Shown: positions 31,455 to 41,449, counted from the first letter of the stretch. The stretch: DNA of 64,000 nucleotides from Dechloromonas agitata is5 (GCF_000519045.1 NZ_KI912532.1:310001-374000); one strand, 5' to 3'. Notes: a model not told the origin generated them from the sequence alone. A program made the numbers and translations.

Positions 31455-31688
31455 TTACTCGCCTTTTTCGGCCGGCGTGTCGGGCTCCAGATCCTCCCAG
31501 ATGCAGGAGCACTCATGGCGGACATCGTGCAGTCCGGGTTTGCTGGTTTCCTGAACCAGGCATTCGCCCTCGCATTCATCGGAAACCACCACCAGCTTCA
31601 TCTCGCCATCGACGTGGCGCTCGCCGTCCCAATAGCTGCAGGTCGCACAGACCTTCACTTCGGTCGGCAAAATCAATTTTTCTGCCAT
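31455..31688 (-). CDS. Small conserved six-cysteine hypothetical protein
   Basis: A 77-residue protein with six cysteines in three pairs: C14-x2-C17, C39-x3-C43 and C60-x-C62. They are spaced as in a small zinc or iron-sulfur binding protein. ATG 31688 has GAGGAT 7 nt upstream; the frame's extra 8 residues upstream lack one. It is acidic (C-terminal [13 protein letters not shown]). No signal peptide is visible, so it should be cytoplasmic. I do not recognise the family. It is divergent from proA by about 110 bp. Confidence 0.68.
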   Translation of the reverse strand: MAEKLILPTEVKVCATCSYWDGERHVDGEMKLVVVSDECEGECLVQETSKPGLHDVRHECSCIWEDLEPDTPAEKGE

Positions 31689-31768
31689 CTGATCCTCGAT
31701 GGATAACCCCAAATTCGTTGCGGGTAAGAGTTTACCCGCTTCCGGAAGTTCCCTCTAATTTGTCTGGC

Positions 31769-31774
31769 TATAAT
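31769..31774 (+). promoter_or_regulatory. Candidate -10 element of proA
   Basis: TATAAT precedes the proA ATG by 27 bp. The -35 region is weak, so this is only a partial promoter match. Confidence 0.35.
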
Positions 31775-31801
31775 TGCCCTTTACTCAGCACGATGACTAC
31801 G

Positions 31802-33058
31802 ATGGATATCAAGGAATACATGCAGACCGTCGGCCGCCAGGCCCGCGCCGCTTCCCGCCGCCTGGCCGGCGCGACGACGGCCGAGAAGAATGCCGCCCTG
31901 CTGCAGATCGCTGCCGCCATTCGCCGCGAGAAGGTCGCCCTGCTCGCCGCCAATGCCGAAGACGTGGCGGCTGCCCGCGCCAATGGCCTGGAAGCCGCGA
32001 TGATCGACCGCCTGTTGCTGACCGAGAAGGGCGTCGAGGGTATGGCCGAGGGCGTCGAACAGGTTGCCAAGCTACCCGACCCGATCGGCGAGATGACCGA
32101 CATCAAGTACCGTCCGTCCGGGATCCAGGTCGGCAAGATGCGCGTGCCGCTCGGCGTCATCGGCATCATCTACGAAGCCCGGCCGAACGTCACGGCGGAT
32201 GCCGCGGCGCTGTGCCTCAAATCCGGCAACGCCGCCATCCTGCGCGGCGGCTCGGAAGCCATCCGCTGCAACCGCGCGATTGCCGCGCTGGTCCAGGAAG
32301 GCCTGCAGGCCGCCGGGTTGCCGGCCGAGTGCGTGCAGGTCATCGACACCACCGACCGCGCCGCGGTCGGCGAATTAATCACTATGCGCGAGTTCGTCGA
32401 CGTCATCGTGCCACGCGGCGGCAAGGGCCTGATCGCCCGCCTGCTGGCCGAATCACGCGTGCCGATGATCCAGCACCTGGACGGCAACTGCCACGTCTAT
32501 ATCGACGACGACGCCGATCCGGCCAAGGCCCTGAAGATCGTCGAGAACGCCAAGACCCAGCGCTACGGCACCTGCAACACCGCCGAATCGCTGCTCGTCG
32601 CCCGCTCCGTCGCCGCCGCCCAACTGCCGGCCATCGCCGCCATGCTCACCGGCAAGGGCGTCGAGATCCGCGGCTGCGCCGAAACACAGGCCCTGGTGCC
32701 GAATGCCGTCGCCGCCACGGAAGAGGATTACTACACCGAATACCTGGCGCCGATCATCTCGGTCAAAGTCGTTGCCGGCATCGACGAAGCCATCGCGCAC
32801 ATCAACCACTACTCGTCGCACCACAGCGAAGCCATCGTCACCGAAAACCACCCGAAGGCCATGCGTTTCCTGCGCGAAGTCGATTCATCGTCAGTCATGA
32901 TCAATGCCTCGACGCGCTTCGCCGACGGCTTCGAATACGGCCTGGGTGCCGAGATCGGCATCTCGACCGACAAGATCCACGCCCGCGGCCCGGTCGGCCT
33001 CGAAGGCCTGAGCAGCCAGAAGTGGGTCGTGCTCGGCGACGGGCACGTAAGGGGTTAA
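31802..33058 (+). CDS. proA: Gamma-glutamyl phosphate reductase
   Basis: A 418-residue aldehyde-dehydrogenase-fold enzyme that reduces glutamyl 5-phosphate to glutamate 5-semialdehyde in proline synthesis. The catalytic cysteine lies in RYGTCNTAE and the NAD(P) binding [20 protein letters not shown] block is intact. I place the start at ATG 31802 (MDIKEYMQ), giving a normal ProA length; ATG 31793 is an alternative three codons upstream. The Shine-Dalgarno is poor in both. Its terminator ends just before gcdH. Confidence 0.95.
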   Translation: MDIKEYMQTVGRQARAASRRLAGATTAEKNAALLQIAAAIRREKVALLAANAEDVAAARANGLEAAMIDRLLLTEKGVEGMAEGVEQVAKLPDPIGEMTDIKYRPSGIQVGKMRVPLGVIGIIYEARPNVTADAAALCLKSGNAAILRGGSEAIRCNRAIAALVQEGLQAAGLPAECVQVIDTTDRAAVGELITMREFVDVIVPRGGKGLIARLLAESRVPMIQHLDGNCHVYIDDDADPAKALKIVENAKTQRYGTCNTAESLLVARSVAAAQLPAIAAMLTGKGVEIRGCAETQALVPNAVAATEEDYYTEYLAPIISVKVVAGIDEAIAHINHYSSHHSEAIVTENHPKAMRFLREVDSSSVMINASTRFADGFEYGLGAEIGISTDKIHARGPVGLEGLSSQKWVVLGDGHVRG

Positions 33059-33082
33059 ACCGCTAACATCGCATCAACATCG

Positions 33083-33112
33083 GCATCCCCGCTGCGGCGG
33101 GGATGCGTTTTT
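33083..33112 (+). terminator. Intrinsic terminator of proA
   Basis: GCATCCCCGC (33083-33092), loop TGCG, GCGGGGATGC (33097-33106) and a T-run (33108-33112). It ends 12 nt before the gcdH start codon, with the CGGAG ribosome site directly after the T-run. Confidence 0.9.
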
Positions 33113-33124
33113 CGGAGTAAGCAT

Positions 33125-34300
33125 ATGGCGAAGGCAAGTTTCAACTGGGAAGATCCACTGCTCCTCGACAGCCAATTGGCCGCCGATGAGCGGCAGGTCC
33201 GCAATGCAGCCCGAACCTTCGCCCAGAAAGCCTTGGCGCCGCGCATCCGCGATGCCTTCCGTAACGAAACCACCGATCCGGCGATCTTCCGCGAAATGGG
33301 CGACATGGGCCTGCTCGGCCCGACCCTGCCGCCGCAATACGGTGGCGCCGGCCTCAACTACGTCTCCTACGGCCTGATCGCCCGCGAGATCGAGCGCATC
33401 GATTCGGCCTACCGGACGCTGCTCAGCGTGCAGTCCTCGCTGGTCATGCTGCCCATCTTCGCTTTCGGCAGCGAAGAGCAAAAACAGAAATACCTGCCGA
33501 AGCTCGGCAAGGGCGAACTGATCGGCTGCTTTGGGCTGACCGAGCCGAATTCGGGCTCCGACCCCGGCAGCCTGGCAACCCGGGCCCGCGCCGTACCCGG
33601 CGGCTGGAAGCTGTCAGGCAGCAAGAACTGGATTTCCAGCGCCCCGCTGGCCGATGTCTTCATCGTCTGGGCCAAGGATGACGACCAGGTGATTCGCGGC
33701 TTCATCCTCGACAAGGGCATGGCCGGCCTGTCGGCGCCGGTCATCCACGGCAAGGTCGGGCTGCGCGCCGCGATCACCGGCGAGATCGTCATGGACGAAG
33801 TGTTCGTCCCGACCGAGAACCTGCTGCCCGGCGTCACCGGCCTGAAAGGCCCGTTCACCTGCCTGAATTCGGCGCGCTACGGCATCGCCTGGGGCGCGCT
33901 GGGCGCCGCCGAGGCATGCTGGCATACCGCCCGCCAATACACGCTGGACCGCCGGCAGTTCGACAAACCGTTGGCCGCTAACCAGCTGGTGCAGAAAAAG
34001 CTGGCCGACATGCAGACCGAAATCACCCTCGGCATCCAGGGCGCACTGCGCCTCGGCCGCATGATGGACGACGGCAGCGCGACGCCGGAAATCGTCTCGC
34101 TGATGAAGCGCAACTCCTGCGGCAAGGCCCTCGACATCGCCCGCACCGCCCGCGACATGCTCGGCGGAAACGGCATCTCGGACGATTTCGGCGTCATCCG
34201 GCACCTGGTCAACCTGGAAGTGGTCAATACCTACGAAGGCACGCATGATGTGCACGCCCTGATCCTCGGCCGGGCCCAAACCGGGCTTTCGGCGTTTTAA
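33125..34300 (+). CDS. gcdH: Glutaryl-CoA dehydrogenase
   Basis: A 391-residue acyl-CoA dehydrogenase-fold flavoprotein that oxidises and decarboxylates glutaryl-CoA to crotonyl-CoA in lysine, tryptophan or benzoyl-CoA-type catabolism. [14 protein letters not shown], the [11 protein letters not shown] region, and the C-terminal [19 protein letters not shown] with the catalytic glutamate are GCDH hallmarks; the glutamate is at the expected place. It stands alone without a CoA-transferase or LysR neighbour. A CGGAG ribosome site precedes the ATG. Confidence 0.92.
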   Translation: MAKASFNWEDPLLLDSQLAADERQVRNAARTFAQKALAPRIRDAFRNETTDPAIFREMGDMGLLGPTLPPQYGGAGLNYVSYGLIAREIERIDSAYRTLLSVQSSLVMLPIFAFGSEEQKQKYLPKLGKGELIGCFGLTEPNSGSDPGSLATRARAVPGGWKLSGSKNWISSAPLADVFIVWAKDDDQVIRGFILDKGMAGLSAPVIHGKVGLRAAITGEIVMDEVFVPTENLLPGVTGLKGPFTCLNSARYGIAWGALGAAEACWHTARQYTLDRRQFDKPLAANQLVQKKLADMQTEITLGIQGALRLGRMMDDGSATPEIVSLMKRNSCGKALDIARTARDMLGGNGISDDFGVIRHLVNLEVVNTYEGTHDVHALILGRAQTGLSAF

Positions 34301-34328
34301 CCGAAACACTTTGTCACCGGAGACCGCC

Positions 34329-34820
34329 ATGATCGCCCATCCCTACCAGGCCATCGTCGCCGCCCCCGGCTTTGCGCTGGGGATCAGCAGCACCGACGAG
34401 GAAATCACCGGTATCGAGTTCATCGAACCGCAGCCGGAATTGGCGCCCACCAACCCGCTGGCGGCCGAAGCAGTGCGGCAGTTGCGCGCCTACCTGGCCG
34501 ACCCGGCTTTCGTTTTCGGCCTGCCGCTGCAGCCGGCCGGGACGACTTTCCAGCGCCGGGTGTGGGAACAGATTTCGGCCATCCCGCCCGGCCGGGTGGA
34601 AACCTACGGCCAGTTGGCCAAAAATCTCAAGAACGCACCGCGTGCTGTCGGCCAGGCCTGCGGCGCCAATCCCTACCCGATCGTCGTCCCTTGCCACCGG
34701 GTCATCGCCAGCGGCGGCGGCCTGGGCGGTTTCAACCGCGAACGCGGCGGTTTCCTGCTCGACGTCAAACGCTGGCTGTTGCGCCACGAAGGCTTCCCTC
34801 TTGGCCAGCCGGCCGACTGA
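34329..34820 (+). CDS. ogt: Methylated-DNA--[protein]-cysteine S-methyltransferase
   Basis: A 163-residue suicide DNA-repair protein that removes methyl groups from O6-methylguanine. The acceptor Cys122 lies in IVVPCHRVI, and the GRVETYGQLA helix-turn-helix lead and the GLGGFNRERGG tail are family signatures. ATG 34329 is preferred, with GGAGA 6 nt upstream, over a TTG at 34311. Its 3' end overlaps the xerD start. Confidence 0.93.
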   Translation: MIAHPYQAIVAAPGFALGISSTDEEITGIEFIEPQPELAPTNPLAAEAVRQLRAYLADPAFVFGLPLQPAGTTFQRRVWEQISAIPPGRVETYGQLAKNLKNAPRAVGQACGANPYPIVVPCHRVIASGGGLGGFNRERGGFLLDVKRWLLRHEGFPLGQPAD

Positions 34821-35706
34821 TCTCGCCGAGATCGACGGCTTCTGCGACGCCCTGTGGCTGGAAGATGGCCTGGCCAAGGCGACGCTGGCCAGCTACCGTT
34901 CCGACCTCGGCCGCCTGGCGCAGTGGCTCGCCGAGCATGGCCACGAGCCGCTGCTCGACCTGCGCGAAACCACGCTGACTGCCTTCATCGCCCACCTCGC
35001 CCGGCAGACCAAGGCTACCTCGCAGGCGCGCTACCTCGCCACGCTACGCCGCTTCTTTCGCTGGCAACTCGGGCGCGGCCGCATCGTCGCCGATCCGACG
35101 CTCAAGCTGGCCAACCCCAGCCGCCCGTCGCGCCTGCCCAAGGTAATGTCGGAAAAACAGGTCGAAGCCCTGCTCGACGCCCCCGACCTCGATACCCCGC
35201 TCGGCCTGCGCGACCGGGCCATGCTCGAAACGCTCTACGCCACCGGTCTGCGCGTCTCGGAACTGGTCCATCTCCGGCTGCACGAAATCAGCCTGGCCGA
35301 CGGCGTGTTGCGCGCCCTCGGCAAGGGCAGCAAGGAACGCCTGGTGCCGCTCGGCCAACTGGCCATCGACTGGATCACCCGCTACCTGCACGAAGGCCGC
35401 CCGGCCATCCTGCACGGCCAGCAGAGCGACGCACTGTTCGTCACCGCCCGCGGCGGGCCGATGACGCGCCAGGCCTTCTGGCAGTTGATCAAGCGCTATG
35501 CGCTGCTGGCCGGCATCGCGCCCGAGAAACTGTCGCCGCACGTGCTGCGCCACGCCTTCGCCACCCACCTGCTCAACCACGGCGCCGACCTGCGCGTCGT
35601 GCAGTTGCTGCTCGGCCACGCCGACATCTCGACAACGCAGATCTACACCCACGTCGCCCGCGAGCGCCTCAAGTCGCTGCACGCCACGCACCATCCGCGC
35701 GGCTGA
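34801..35706 (+). CDS. xerD: Tyrosine recombinase XerD
   Basis: A 301-residue site-specific recombinase that resolves chromosome dimers at dif with XerC and FtsK. All catalytic residues are visible: Arg151 in GLRVSEL, Lys175 in GKGSKER, His247/Arg250 in HVLRHAFATH, His273 in LLGHADIS and Tyr282 in QIYTHV. The start is a TTG at 34801, with GAAGG 8 nt upstream, inside ogt. No dif site is seen in the window and no integrase context is present, so this is the chromosomal enzyme. Confidence 0.92.
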   Translation: MASRPTDLAEIDGFCDALWLEDGLAKATLASYRSDLGRLAQWLAEHGHEPLLDLRETTLTAFIAHLARQTKATSQARYLATLRRFFRWQLGRGRIVADPTLKLANPSRPSRLPKVMSEKQVEALLDAPDLDTPLGLRDRAMLETLYATGLRVSELVHLRLHEISLADGVLRALGKGSKERLVPLGQLAIDWITRYLHEGRPAILHGQQSDALFVTARGGPMTRQAFWQLIKRYALLAGIAPEKLSPHVLRHAFATHLLNHGADLRVVQLLLGHADISTTQIYTHVARERLKSLHATHHPRG

Positions 35707-35713
35707 GCCGTCC

Positions 35714-36169
35714 CTATCGGCTACAGGCCGCCTGGATCGCTGCCCGAACTTCGGCGGCGTCCGTCACGATGGGGAAAGCCGCAGCAACCTCAGTCGGAAT
35801 ATCTTGCGGCCGGCCGCTCTGCAGGTCGCAAAAGACCCAGCGGGTTTCTGCCTCGACCAGCGTCTTGCCGTCGCGTGCCCGCACGAAGCGGTATTGGCGC
35901 GGCGAGCGCTGGGCGTCCATGCCGGCCACCCAGGTCGCCAGCAGGATCTCGTCGTCGCGAAAGGCAGGACGCAGATACTCGATGAAGTGGGAGCGGATCA
36001 CCCAGGTCACCCCGGCCGCCAGATAGCGCGCCAGCGTCCAGCCCTGCGCGCTTGAGTGGGCGGTGGCGACGTCCTGCATCCAGCGTACGTATTCCTGGTT
36101 GTTGACGTGGCCGTTCAGGTCGATGGAATCGGCGCCGACGGTGAAACGATCGATGAAAATGCGGGGCAT
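35714..36169 (-). CDS. Hotdog-fold acyl-CoA thioesterase (YbgC/4HBT-like)
   Basis: A 151-residue single hotdog domain with the 4-hydroxybenzoyl-CoA thioesterase-type signature [14 protein letters not shown] (catalytic Asp with Asn-His). ATG 36169 gives a family-length N-terminus (MPRIFIDRF); the 21 residues upstream to 36232 have no support. It converges on xerD and is divergent from a small membrane protein gene. The acyl-CoA substrate is not predictable. Confidence 0.86.
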   Translation of the reverse strand: MPRIFIDRFTVGADSIDLNGHVNNQEYVRWMQDVATAHSSAQGWTLARYLAAGVTWVIRSHFIEYLRPAFRDDEILLATWVAGMDAQRSPRQYRFVRARDGKTLVEAETRWVFCDLQSGRPQDIPTEVAAAFPIVTDAAEVRAAIQAACSR

Positions 36170-36288
36170 GGCGGGACTCTCGAATGGTTCGGGGCGCAAT
36201 TTTAGCGCCCGCCCCGGGTGCGGCGATTTCACCGGCTCGGACTTCCGCCTATCATGGCAGGCATCGACAGCCAGCCGAAGCCCATGCC

Positions 36289-36495
36289 ATGCCCGACATC
36301 CTGCGCCCCCTGGGAACCCTGGCCGGCCTCGCCGGTCTATCTTTGTGCCTGATCGCCGGCGGTATCCGCCTGGCCGGTTCGCACTGGCTGATGGGTTTCG
36401 AGATCGTCACGTTGCTGCAAATCGGCATCGGCGGCATGGTTCTGGGCTGTTTCAGCCTGCTCGTTCACCTCACCCACCCAGCCAGGCGGCGCTGA
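36289..36495 (+). CDS. Small predicted two-TM membrane protein
   Basis: A 68-residue protein with two hydrophobic segments (about residues 5-25 and 33-58) and a basic tail (HPARRR). ATG 36289 has only a weak ribosome site (GAAG). It lies between a thioesterase gene and a hybrid kinase gene. The family is not recognised. Confidence 0.42.
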   Translation: MPDILRPLGTLAGLAGLSLCLIAGGIRLAGSHWLMGFEIVTLLQIGIGGMVLGCFSLLVHLTHPARRR

Positions 36496-36554
36496 TCATC
36501 CGCAGACGGTTCCGGCCGGCTTCGCTACCATCCCGCCCTCTGCCCTCTCTCCTC

Positions 36555-38396
36555 ATGCCCATGCAAGCACTCAACCGGGACAAATGGCACAGCGTCATCA
36601 AGATCGTCCTGATCTACGCCGTCTTTGCCGCCGCCTGGATTCTCCTCTCCGACCGGGCCGTACTGCTCATCACCACGGATCCGCTGAAGATCGTCGAGAT
36701 CAGCATGGCCAAGGGCTGGGCATTTGTCGTCATTACCTCCCTGCTGCTCTACTTCCTGCTCGACCGCTACTGGGGCCGCTACAGCACCGCGCTGACCGAG
36801 CGGATCAACAGCCTCAAGCTGGTCGAAACCGTCGCCGACAGCTCGACCGACGCCATCTTCGCCAAGGATCTGGAGGGGCGCTACCTGCTCTTCAACCAGG
36901 CGGCCAGCCAGTTCGTCGGCAAGCCGGTCGCCGCTGTGATCGGCCACGACGACTTCGCGATCTTTCCCCGGAAGCAGGCGGAAGAACTGCTTGCCACCAA
37001 CCGTCGGATTATCGCCAAGGGGATCATCGAAAACCTCCACGAACAACTCGACACGCCCAACGGACGCAAGACCTTCTACGTCACCAAGGGGCCGTTGCGC
37101 GACACCGCGGGCCGTATCATCGGCACGTTCGGCATTTCGCGCGACGTGACCGAGCGCATGCTGTTCGAAAACGAGTTGCAGCGCCATCGCCAGCACCTCG
37201 AAGACCTGATCGCCAGCCGCACGGCCGACCTGGTCCAGGCCAAGGCGGCGGCCGAAAGCGCCAATCTCGCCAAGGGTGCCTTCCTGGCCAACATGAGCCA
37301 CGAGATCCGTACGCCGCTGACCGCCATCACTGGCATGGCCAACCTGATCCGGCGCGGCGAACTGTCGCCGGCCCAGCGTGAACAGCTCGACAAGCTGGAA
37401 GCCGCCAGCTACCACCTGCTCGAAGTCATCAACGCCATCCTCGACCTGTCGAAGATCGATGCCGGCCACCTGGTGCTGGAAGAGACCCCCTTCCAGATCG
37501 AAACCGTGCTCGACAATGTCGTCACCATGCTGCACGACCGCTGCGTCGCCAAACAGCTGACGCTGTCGGTAACGCATGGCCCGTTGCCGGCCCGCGTGCT
37601 GGGTGACCAGACCCGCCTGCAACAAATCCTGCTCAACTATGCCGGCAACGCCCTCAAGTTCACCGAGCGGGGCCGCATCACGCTGCATGCCAGCGTCGAG
37701 GAGGATTTCGGTGACAGCATCCTGTTGCGCCTGGCGGTCAGCGATACCGGCATCGGCATCGCGCCGGAAGCCCAGGGCAAACTGTTCAACGCCTTCGAGC
37801 AGGCCGACAGCAGCACGACACGCAAATATGGTGGAACCGGCCTCGGCCTGGCGATCAACCGCAAGCTGGCCGAACGGATGGGCGGTACGGTTGGCGTGAC
37901 CAGCACGCCGGGCATCGGCAGCACCTTCTGGCTGACCGTCCGCCTGGCCAAGGCCCCGCTGGCGGAGAACGCCCCCGCCGAACAACCGGCCGGTTCGGCC
38001 GAGCTGCGCCTGCGCGAGGCCTTCGCCGGCAGCCGCATCCTGCTCGCCGAGGACGAGCCGATCAACCGCGAAATCACCGAGATGCTGCTCCAGGACAGCG
38101 GGCTGCAGATCGACCCCGCCGAGGACGGCGCCATCGCTGTCGAGCTAGCCAGCCGCAACAACTACGCGCTGATCCTGATGGACATGCAGATGCCGAACAT
38201 GGACGGCCTGGAAGCAACGCGCCGCATCCGGCAGTTGCCGAACGGCGCCACCATCCCGATCATTGCGATGACTGCCAACGCCTTCGCCGAAGACCGCCAG
38301 CGCTGCCTGGCCGCCGGCATGAACGATTTCGTGACCAAGCCTTTCGAGCCCGAGCACGTCTTTGCCACGCTGCTCAAATGGCTCACCCACCGTTGA
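36555..38396 (+). CDS. PAS hybrid sensor histidine kinase with C-terminal receiver
   Basis: A 613-residue hybrid kinase. Two transmembrane segments (about residues 13-35 and 56-73) leave only a short periplasmic loop. A PAS domain (about 95-205, ending [10 protein letters not shown]), HisKA with His249 in NMSHEIRTP, HATPase ([24 protein letters not shown]) and a receiver with Asp543 in LILMDMQMP follow. Start ATG 36555 (a second ATG lies at 36561); the open frame back to 36063 is a shadow of the opposite strand. Receiver and kinase core resemble those of the kinase at 17614. No output gene is adjacent. Confidence 0.92.
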   Translation: MPMQALNRDKWHSVIKIVLIYAVFAAAWILLSDRAVLLITTDPLKIVEISMAKGWAFVVITSLLLYFLLDRYWGRYSTALTERINSLKLVETVADSSTDAIFAKDLEGRYLLFNQAASQFVGKPVAAVIGHDDFAIFPRKQAEELLATNRRIIAKGIIENLHEQLDTPNGRKTFYVTKGPLRDTAGRIIGTFGISRDVTERMLFENELQRHRQHLEDLIASRTADLVQAKAAAESANLAKGAFLANMSHEIRTPLTAITGMANLIRRGELSPAQREQLDKLEAASYHLLEVINAILDLSKIDAGHLVLEETPFQIETVLDNVVTMLHDRCVAKQLTLSVTHGPLPARVLGDQTRLQQILLNYAGNALKFTERGRITLHASVEEDFGDSILLRLAVSDTGIGIAPEAQGKLFNAFEQADSSTTRKYGGTGLGLAINRKLAERMGGTVGVTSTPGIGSTFWLTVRLAKAPLAENAPAEQPAGSAELRLREAFAGSRILLAEDEPINREITEMLLQDSGLQIDPAEDGAIAVELASRNNYALILMDMQMPNMDGLEATRRIRQLPNGATIPIIAMTANAFAEDRQRCLAAGMNDFVTKPFEPEHVFATLLKWLTHR

Positions 38397-38406
38397 CCGA
38401 AACACC

Positions 38407-38895
38407 ATGAGCAAAACCGAACACGCCCCTGAAACCCAGGCCACCCAATTCCTCAAAGCCAACAAGGTCGCCTTCTCGACCCACCTCTATGCCTACGAGG
38501 AGCACGGAGGGACCAAGGTCTCGGCCCGCGAGCTGAATGTGGACGAGCACGCCGTGGTCAAAACCTTGATCTTCGAAGACGAGAACGCCAGGCCGCTGAT
38601 CGTGCTGATGCATGGCGACCGCAAGGTATCGACCAAGGAACTCGCCCGCCAGATCAACTGCAAGAGGATCGAACCGTGCAAACCGGAAGTCGCCAACCGC
38701 CATACCGGCTTCCTGGTCGGCGGCACCAGCCCCTTCGGCACCAAGAAGGCGATGCCGGTGCATATCGAGAAAAGCATTCTTGATTTGCCGCTGATTTATA
38801 TCAACGGCGGTCGGCGCGGTTTCCTGGTCGGCATTCACCCACACGACATCCTGCGCGTGCTGCACCCCAAGGTGGTCGAGGTCGCCCTCGCCTGA
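38407..38895 (+). CDS. ybaK: YbaK-type aminoacyl-tRNA deacylase
   Basis: A 162-residue protein of the YbaK/ProX editing family, which hydrolyses mischarged Cys-tRNA-Pro. The GGTSPFGTKK loop and IEKSILDLPLIYINGG are diagnostic of YbaK, and the conserved basic residues are kept. ATG 38407 is chosen (MSKTEHAPETQ). It follows the hybrid kinase by 10 nt and may be co-transcribed with it. Confidence 0.93.
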   Translation: MSKTEHAPETQATQFLKANKVAFSTHLYAYEEHGGTKVSARELNVDEHAVVKTLIFEDENARPLIVLMHGDRKVSTKELARQINCKRIEPCKPEVANRHTGFLVGGTSPFGTKKAMPVHIEKSILDLPLIYINGGRRGFLVGIHPHDILRVLHPKVVEVALA

Positions 38896-38914
38896 CAATT
38901 GAATTCCGCAATCA

Positions 38915-38938
38915 AATCGATTTAATCAATCGATTGGA
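38915..38938. promoter_or_regulatory. Paired AATCGATT palindromes upstream of the ZIP transporter
   Basis: AATCGATT occurs at 38915-38922 and again at 38928-38935. The 15-bp string at 38924-38938 is identical to one at 41533-41547 near the tpx region. It includes a LysR-type T-N11-A (T at 38926, A at 38938). It ends 55 bp upstream of the ZIP gene start. Confidence 0.55.
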
Positions 38939-38993
38939 GCTATAAATCAGGCAGACATAAAGTGGCACTCAAGCGTTCAACCGGAGTGCCACC

Positions 38994-39869
38994 ATGACCC
39001 AGATCGTCCTTCAGCATTACGAAAAACCCGCCGCCCGCCGTCATTTGTGGGTCGGGCTGGTCATGGCCGTCGTCGCCCTCACCTTCGGCATCGAGCAGGG
39101 TTTGCAGTGGCTTGCCGCTCACCCGATGGCCACCCAAGGCTTGCAGGCCAGCCTGCTGGCCGGCGCCGCCACCGGTTTGGGGGCCATTCCGGTACTCTTG
39201 CTCCGCCGCCCCTCGGAACGCCTGATGGCGCCGATGCTCGGTCTGGCTGGCGGCATGATGCTCGCCGCCAGCCTCTTCTCGCTCCTCGTCCCTGCCGTGC
39301 AGACGGTGGCAGCCAGCGACGCGCCGTGGCTGCTCGGCATCCTCACGGCAGCGGCCTTTCTCGCCGGCGTCGCCGGCATGCAGACGCTCGACCGCCGCTT
39401 GCCACACGAGCATGTCGAGGACGTCGAAGCACGCGGCCTGATGCCCAATGTCGCCCTCGTCGTTGCCGCCATCGCCATCCACAACCTGCCGGAAGGCCTT
39501 GCCGTGGGTGTCGCAGCGGCAGCCGGGGCCGACCATGGCATGAGCCTCGGCATCGCCTTGCAGAACGTCCCGGAAGGCTGGATCGTCGCCAGCGCGATGA
39601 TCGCTCTCGGCGCGGCGCCCTTGCGGGCCGCCCTCATCGCGCTCGGCACCGGTCTGGTCGAACCGGTTGGCGGCCTTTTCGGCGTCATTGCCAGCACCCT
39701 CGCCGGCGCCGCCTTGCCGCTCGCCTTGGCTGCTGCGGCCGGTGCCATGCTCTGGGTGGTCAGCCACGAAATGATCCCGGCCTCGCACCGGCCGGGCCGG
39801 ATCGGTGCCGGTACGGCCGGATTGGCGGCCGGCTTCGCCGTGATGACGACACTGGCCAGTGTTTTCTGA
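38994..39869 (+). CDS. ZIP-family divalent metal transporter
   Basis: A 291-residue inner-membrane transporter of the ZIP family, importing Zn2+, Mn2+ or Fe2+ into the cytoplasm. About eight hydrophobic segments are visible; the TM4 HNLPEGLAVGV and TM5 NVPEGW metal-site motifs are present, with a His-containing loop (LPHEHVED). GGAG precedes the ATG. The AATCGATT operator-like pair upstream suggests regulation separate from ybaK. Substrate preference cannot be read from the sequence. Confidence 0.9.
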   Translation: MTQIVLQHYEKPAARRHLWVGLVMAVVALTFGIEQGLQWLAAHPMATQGLQASLLAGAATGLGAIPVLLLRRPSERLMAPMLGLAGGMMLAASLFSLLVPAVQTVAASDAPWLLGILTAAAFLAGVAGMQTLDRRLPHEHVEDVEARGLMPNVALVVAAIAIHNLPEGLAVGVAAAAGADHGMSLGIALQNVPEGWIVASAMIALGAAPLRAALIALGTGLVEPVGGLFGVIASTLAGAALPLALAAAAGAMLWVVSHEMIPASHRPGRIGAGTAGLAAGFAVMTTLASVF

Positions 39870-39959
39870 TCGGGGCAACACGCCTGTTTATGGCAGAGAA
39901 CCAATTCAAACAGCGTTTGTCTTTCCTCTGCAAACCAACCCCAACCGAGGAGACGAACC

Positions 39960-40400
39960 ATGCCGCATCGCGCTGCCATCAAGATCATCCAGAATCGTCA
40001 CTTCCTGACCACCACGCCGGACAAGAGTATCCGCGCGGTGGCCGCCCACATGCGCGACAACGACGAAGGTGTCGTTCTGGTCGTTGCACCGGAGGACGGC
40101 AAACTGCTCGGCATCTGCACCGAGCGCGACCTGACCTTCAAGGTGCTGGCTGCCGGGCTCGACGCCGTCTCCACGCCGGTCGGCGCAGTGATGACCGCCA
40201 ACCCGCAAACCATTCACCCCGAAAAGCCGTTCGGCCATGCCCTGCACATCATGCACGAAGGGGGGTTCCGCCACCTGCCGGTGGTACTGCCGGACGGCCG
40301 GCCGATCGGCGTGCTGTCCTCGCGCGACGCACTCGGCCTGGAGGCCTTGCACTTCTTCCGGGAACTCGACCAGAAGGCCGTGCTGACCGAAATCCTGTAA
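39960..40400 (+). CDS. Tandem CBS-domain protein
   Basis: A 146-residue protein made of two CBS motifs (about residues 8-65 and 72-135), which together form a Bateman module that binds adenosyl nucleotides. Typical segments are GVVLVVAPEDGKLLGICTERD and HLPVVLPDGRPIGVLSSRD. A GAGGAG-type ribosome site precedes the ATG. No effector domain is attached, so it is probably a regulatory or adaptor protein; partner unknown. Confidence 0.88.
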   Translation: MPHRAAIKIIQNRHFLTTTPDKSIRAVAAHMRDNDEGVVLVVAPEDGKLLGICTERDLTFKVLAAGLDAVSTPVGAVMTANPQTIHPEKPFGHALHIMHEGGFRHLPVVLPDGRPIGVLSSRDALGLEALHFFRELDQKAVLTEIL

Positions 40401-40412
40401 GTTGCAACCCGG

Positions 40413-40436
40413 CCGACACCCGCCGCCGGGTGTCGG
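40413..40436. terminator. Hairpin between CBS gene and folB
   Basis: CCGACACCCG (40413-40422) and CGGGTGTCGG (40427-40436) form a perfect 10-bp stem with a 4-nt loop between convergent genes. There is no T-run, so it is at most a weak bidirectional terminator. Confidence 0.5.
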
Positions 40437-40787
40437 TCAGACCGAACGTTCGATGATCACGCCGACGCGCTTGACGCCCGGCATCATGCCCAGCTTGGCG
40501 ACCGAAACGCGCACCCACTGGGCAGCGAAGTTTTCCAGCAGCCAGGTAGCGATGTGCTCGGCCAGCTTTTCCAGCAGGTTGAAATGGCTGGCCGCCAGGT
40601 CGGCGCGCAGGCGCTCGACGACCACGGCGTAATCCACGGTATCGCGAATATCGTCGCTGGCCCCGGCCGAGGCGGTGGATACGCCGATCTGCAACGAGAT
40701 TTCGACCGTCTGCGGCATGGCTTTTTCGCGCGGATAGATGCCTATCCACGTTGCGGCGCGCAATTCCTCGATGAAAATGATGTCCAT
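40437..40787 (-). CDS. folB: Dihydroneopterin aldolase
   Basis: A 116-residue FolB-family enzyme of folate synthesis, converting dihydroneopterin to hydroxymethyldihydropterin. The N-terminal FIEELRAATWIGIYPREK and the HFNLLEKLAEHIA and SVAKLGMMPGVKRVGVIIER blocks are diagnostic. The start is ATG 40787, with a weak ribosome site; the larger frame to 41039 is the plsY antisense. It is divergent from plsY, a layout seen in other betaproteobacteria. Confidence 0.9.
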   Translation of the reverse strand: MDIIFIEELRAATWIGIYPREKAMPQTVEISLQIGVSTASAGASDDIRDTVDYAVVVERLRADLAASHFNLLEKLAEHIATWLLENFAAQWVRVSVAKLGMMPGVKRVGVIIERSV

Positions 40788-40855
40788 GGGGCAGTCGGTT
40801 GGGGCTCGGGGTGTAAAATTCGCCGCGATTGTACTCCCAGCCACCCAGTTCACCC

Positions 40856-41449
40856 ATGCCAACCGCCCTCGCCATCCTCGCCGCCTACCTGCTCGGTTCC
40901 GTTCCCTTTGCCATGATCTCCTCCAAGGTCTTCGGCCTGGCCGACCCGCGCACCTACGGCTCGGGCAACCCGGGCGCCACCAACGTGCTGCGCAGCGGCA
41001 ACAAGAAGGCGGCACTGATGACCCTGATCGGCGATGCACTGAAGGGCGCCGTTGCCGTCATCGTTGCCCAGCAGATGGGGTTCAGCGACACGGTCATCGC
41101 CCTCGTCGCGCTGGCCGTCTTCATCGGCCATCTCTACCCGGTTTTCCTGAAATTCAAGGGCGGCAAGGGCGTTGCCACCGCCGCCGGCGTCCTGCTCGCG
41201 CTCGACCCCATCCTCGGCCTGGCCGTCGCCGGCATCTGGCTGCTCGTCGCCTACGTTTCCCGCTACTCCTCGCTCGCCGCGCTGATCGCCGCGGCTGCCG
41301 CGCCGGTCGTTTCGGCCCTGATGCACGGCGCCAACAACCAGACGGTCGTTGTCGGCATCCTCGGCATGGCGCTGATCGGCAAGCACTGGCAGAACATCCA
41401 GCGCCTGATGGCCGGCCAGGAATCGAAGATTGGCAGCAAGAAGAAGTAG
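40856..41449 (+). CDS. plsY: Glycerol-3-phosphate acyltransferase PlsY
   Basis: A 197-residue inner-membrane enzyme that acylates glycerol 3-phosphate using acyl-phosphate to start phospholipid synthesis. The conserved loops GSGNPGATNVLR, KFKGGKGVATAAGV and a C-terminal NIQRL are visible among about six hydrophobic segments. ATG 40856 gives MPTALAILAAYLLGSVPFA, the family N-terminus. A strong intrinsic terminator follows. Confidence 0.94.
   Translation: MPTALAILAAYLLGSVPFAMISSKVFGLADPRTYGSGNPGATNVLRSGNKKAALMTLIGDALKGAVAVIVAQQMGFSDTVIALVALAVFIGHLYPVFLKFKGGKGVATAAGVLLALDPILGLAVAGIWLLVAYVSRYSSLAALIAAAAAPVVSALMHGANNQTVVVGILGMALIGKHWQNIQRLMAGQESKIGSKKK

Noticed and set aside
34801..35706. Phage or integron integrase
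   Set aside because: The protein fits XerD in length and motifs and has no mobile-element context.
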